DNA from: Pampus argenteus
Lineage: Eukaryota > Chordata > Actinopteri > Scombriformes > Stromateidae
Length of the DNA: 64,000 nt
Direction: 5' to 3'
NCBI GenBank assembly: GCA_036937835.1
Contig: CM072861.1
Coordinates: 8,983,501 to 9,047,500 of the forward strand
Shown here: one piece after another, positions 63,561 through 64,000 of the stretch
How the letters are laid out: each line of letters starts with the position of its first letter
Position numbering within the stretch: the first letter of the stretch is position 1
Program-made: the position numbers and the translations under genes
Notes under the pieces: generated by a model
What the model was told of the DNA's origin: nothing
The model's input: only the letters and a program-made list of their open reading frames with translations
The model's database searches: none

Positions 63561-64000
63561 GATATCAAGAACGTGAAAAATTAGTGACACACACCTCGTC
63601 CATCCCACTGACATCTATCTGCATAAAGATAGATGACGCAATATAGAAGTATATTTCTGTCTAGTGACATTGAATTTGATAGCCATCCAACTTTCTTACA
63701 TATTAATCTGTTTTATGAGACAAGAATGATGACTGTAAAAATCAGATATTTTTTTTTTGTTGTTGTTGTTTTGCTTGCTTTTTGAAATATAGTGGGGGTT
63801 TTTTAGAAAAGAACAGACAGGGCTCACAATTTCACGAAACGCAATAAGGGCAAACAAACAGTGTGATATACAGTAAAAGACTATCGCTATTTAATAAATA
63901 CACGCATATCAAGGAACAACTCTGACAATTGATTGATCATTTAAAATCTTTATATATATATATCAATTATTAAATTAAATTACTAATCTTTGTGTTTCGG
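63561..64000. other. Intergenic, no gene recognised
   Basis: AT-rich DNA with T and TA runs. No feature recognised. Confidence 0.5.

Overview
The window is vertebrate nuclear DNA, most likely from a ray-finned (teleost, probably percomorph) fish. It is AT-rich and microsatellite-dense. It carries remnants of fish-type Tc1-like transposons, TA-flanked MITEs, a LINE tail and short dispersed repeats. The two genes I can read both look like fish orthologues. There are no bacterial operons, CRISPR arrays or rRNA, and I saw no convincing tRNA.

Only two protein-coding genes are secure, and both are on the minus strand. nanos1 (28504-29184) is an intact single-exon gene of 226 codons, with an N-terminal CNOT1-binding motif and the paired CCHC zinc fingers of Nanos. 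About 5.7 kb to its right, ctsz (34845-37051) is a six-exon gene for cathepsin Z (298 aa). Its exons join in frame through five GT-AG introns. The HIP insertion, the catalytic Cys/His/Asn and the propeptide cysteine are all present. The two genes have no obvious functional link: one is a translational repressor, the other a lysosomal carboxypeptidase.

The flanks (1-28 kb and 37-64 kb) look like a gene-poor landscape. They hold decayed transposons (LINE tail 9.9-10.7 kb; Tc1-like pieces near 13.8, 38.2, 52.7 and 61.9 kb; MITEs at 30.5 and 54.4 kb), simple repeats, and islands of non-repetitive sequence with homeodomain/POU-like words. Those islands are candidate conserved non-coding elements, although conservation cannot be tested here.

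The most unusual structures are: a locally duplicated module at 21.8-25.4 kb that keeps an RFX-like and a TTCN3GAA site; a degenerate ~80-bp minisatellite at 51.2-52.0 kb; a G-rich purine tract at 25.8 kb; and three stretches of unexplained open frames (19.8-20.2, 34.1-34.6 and 55.2-55.4 kb) that could be decayed or unrecognised exons. I found no clear new biological system.
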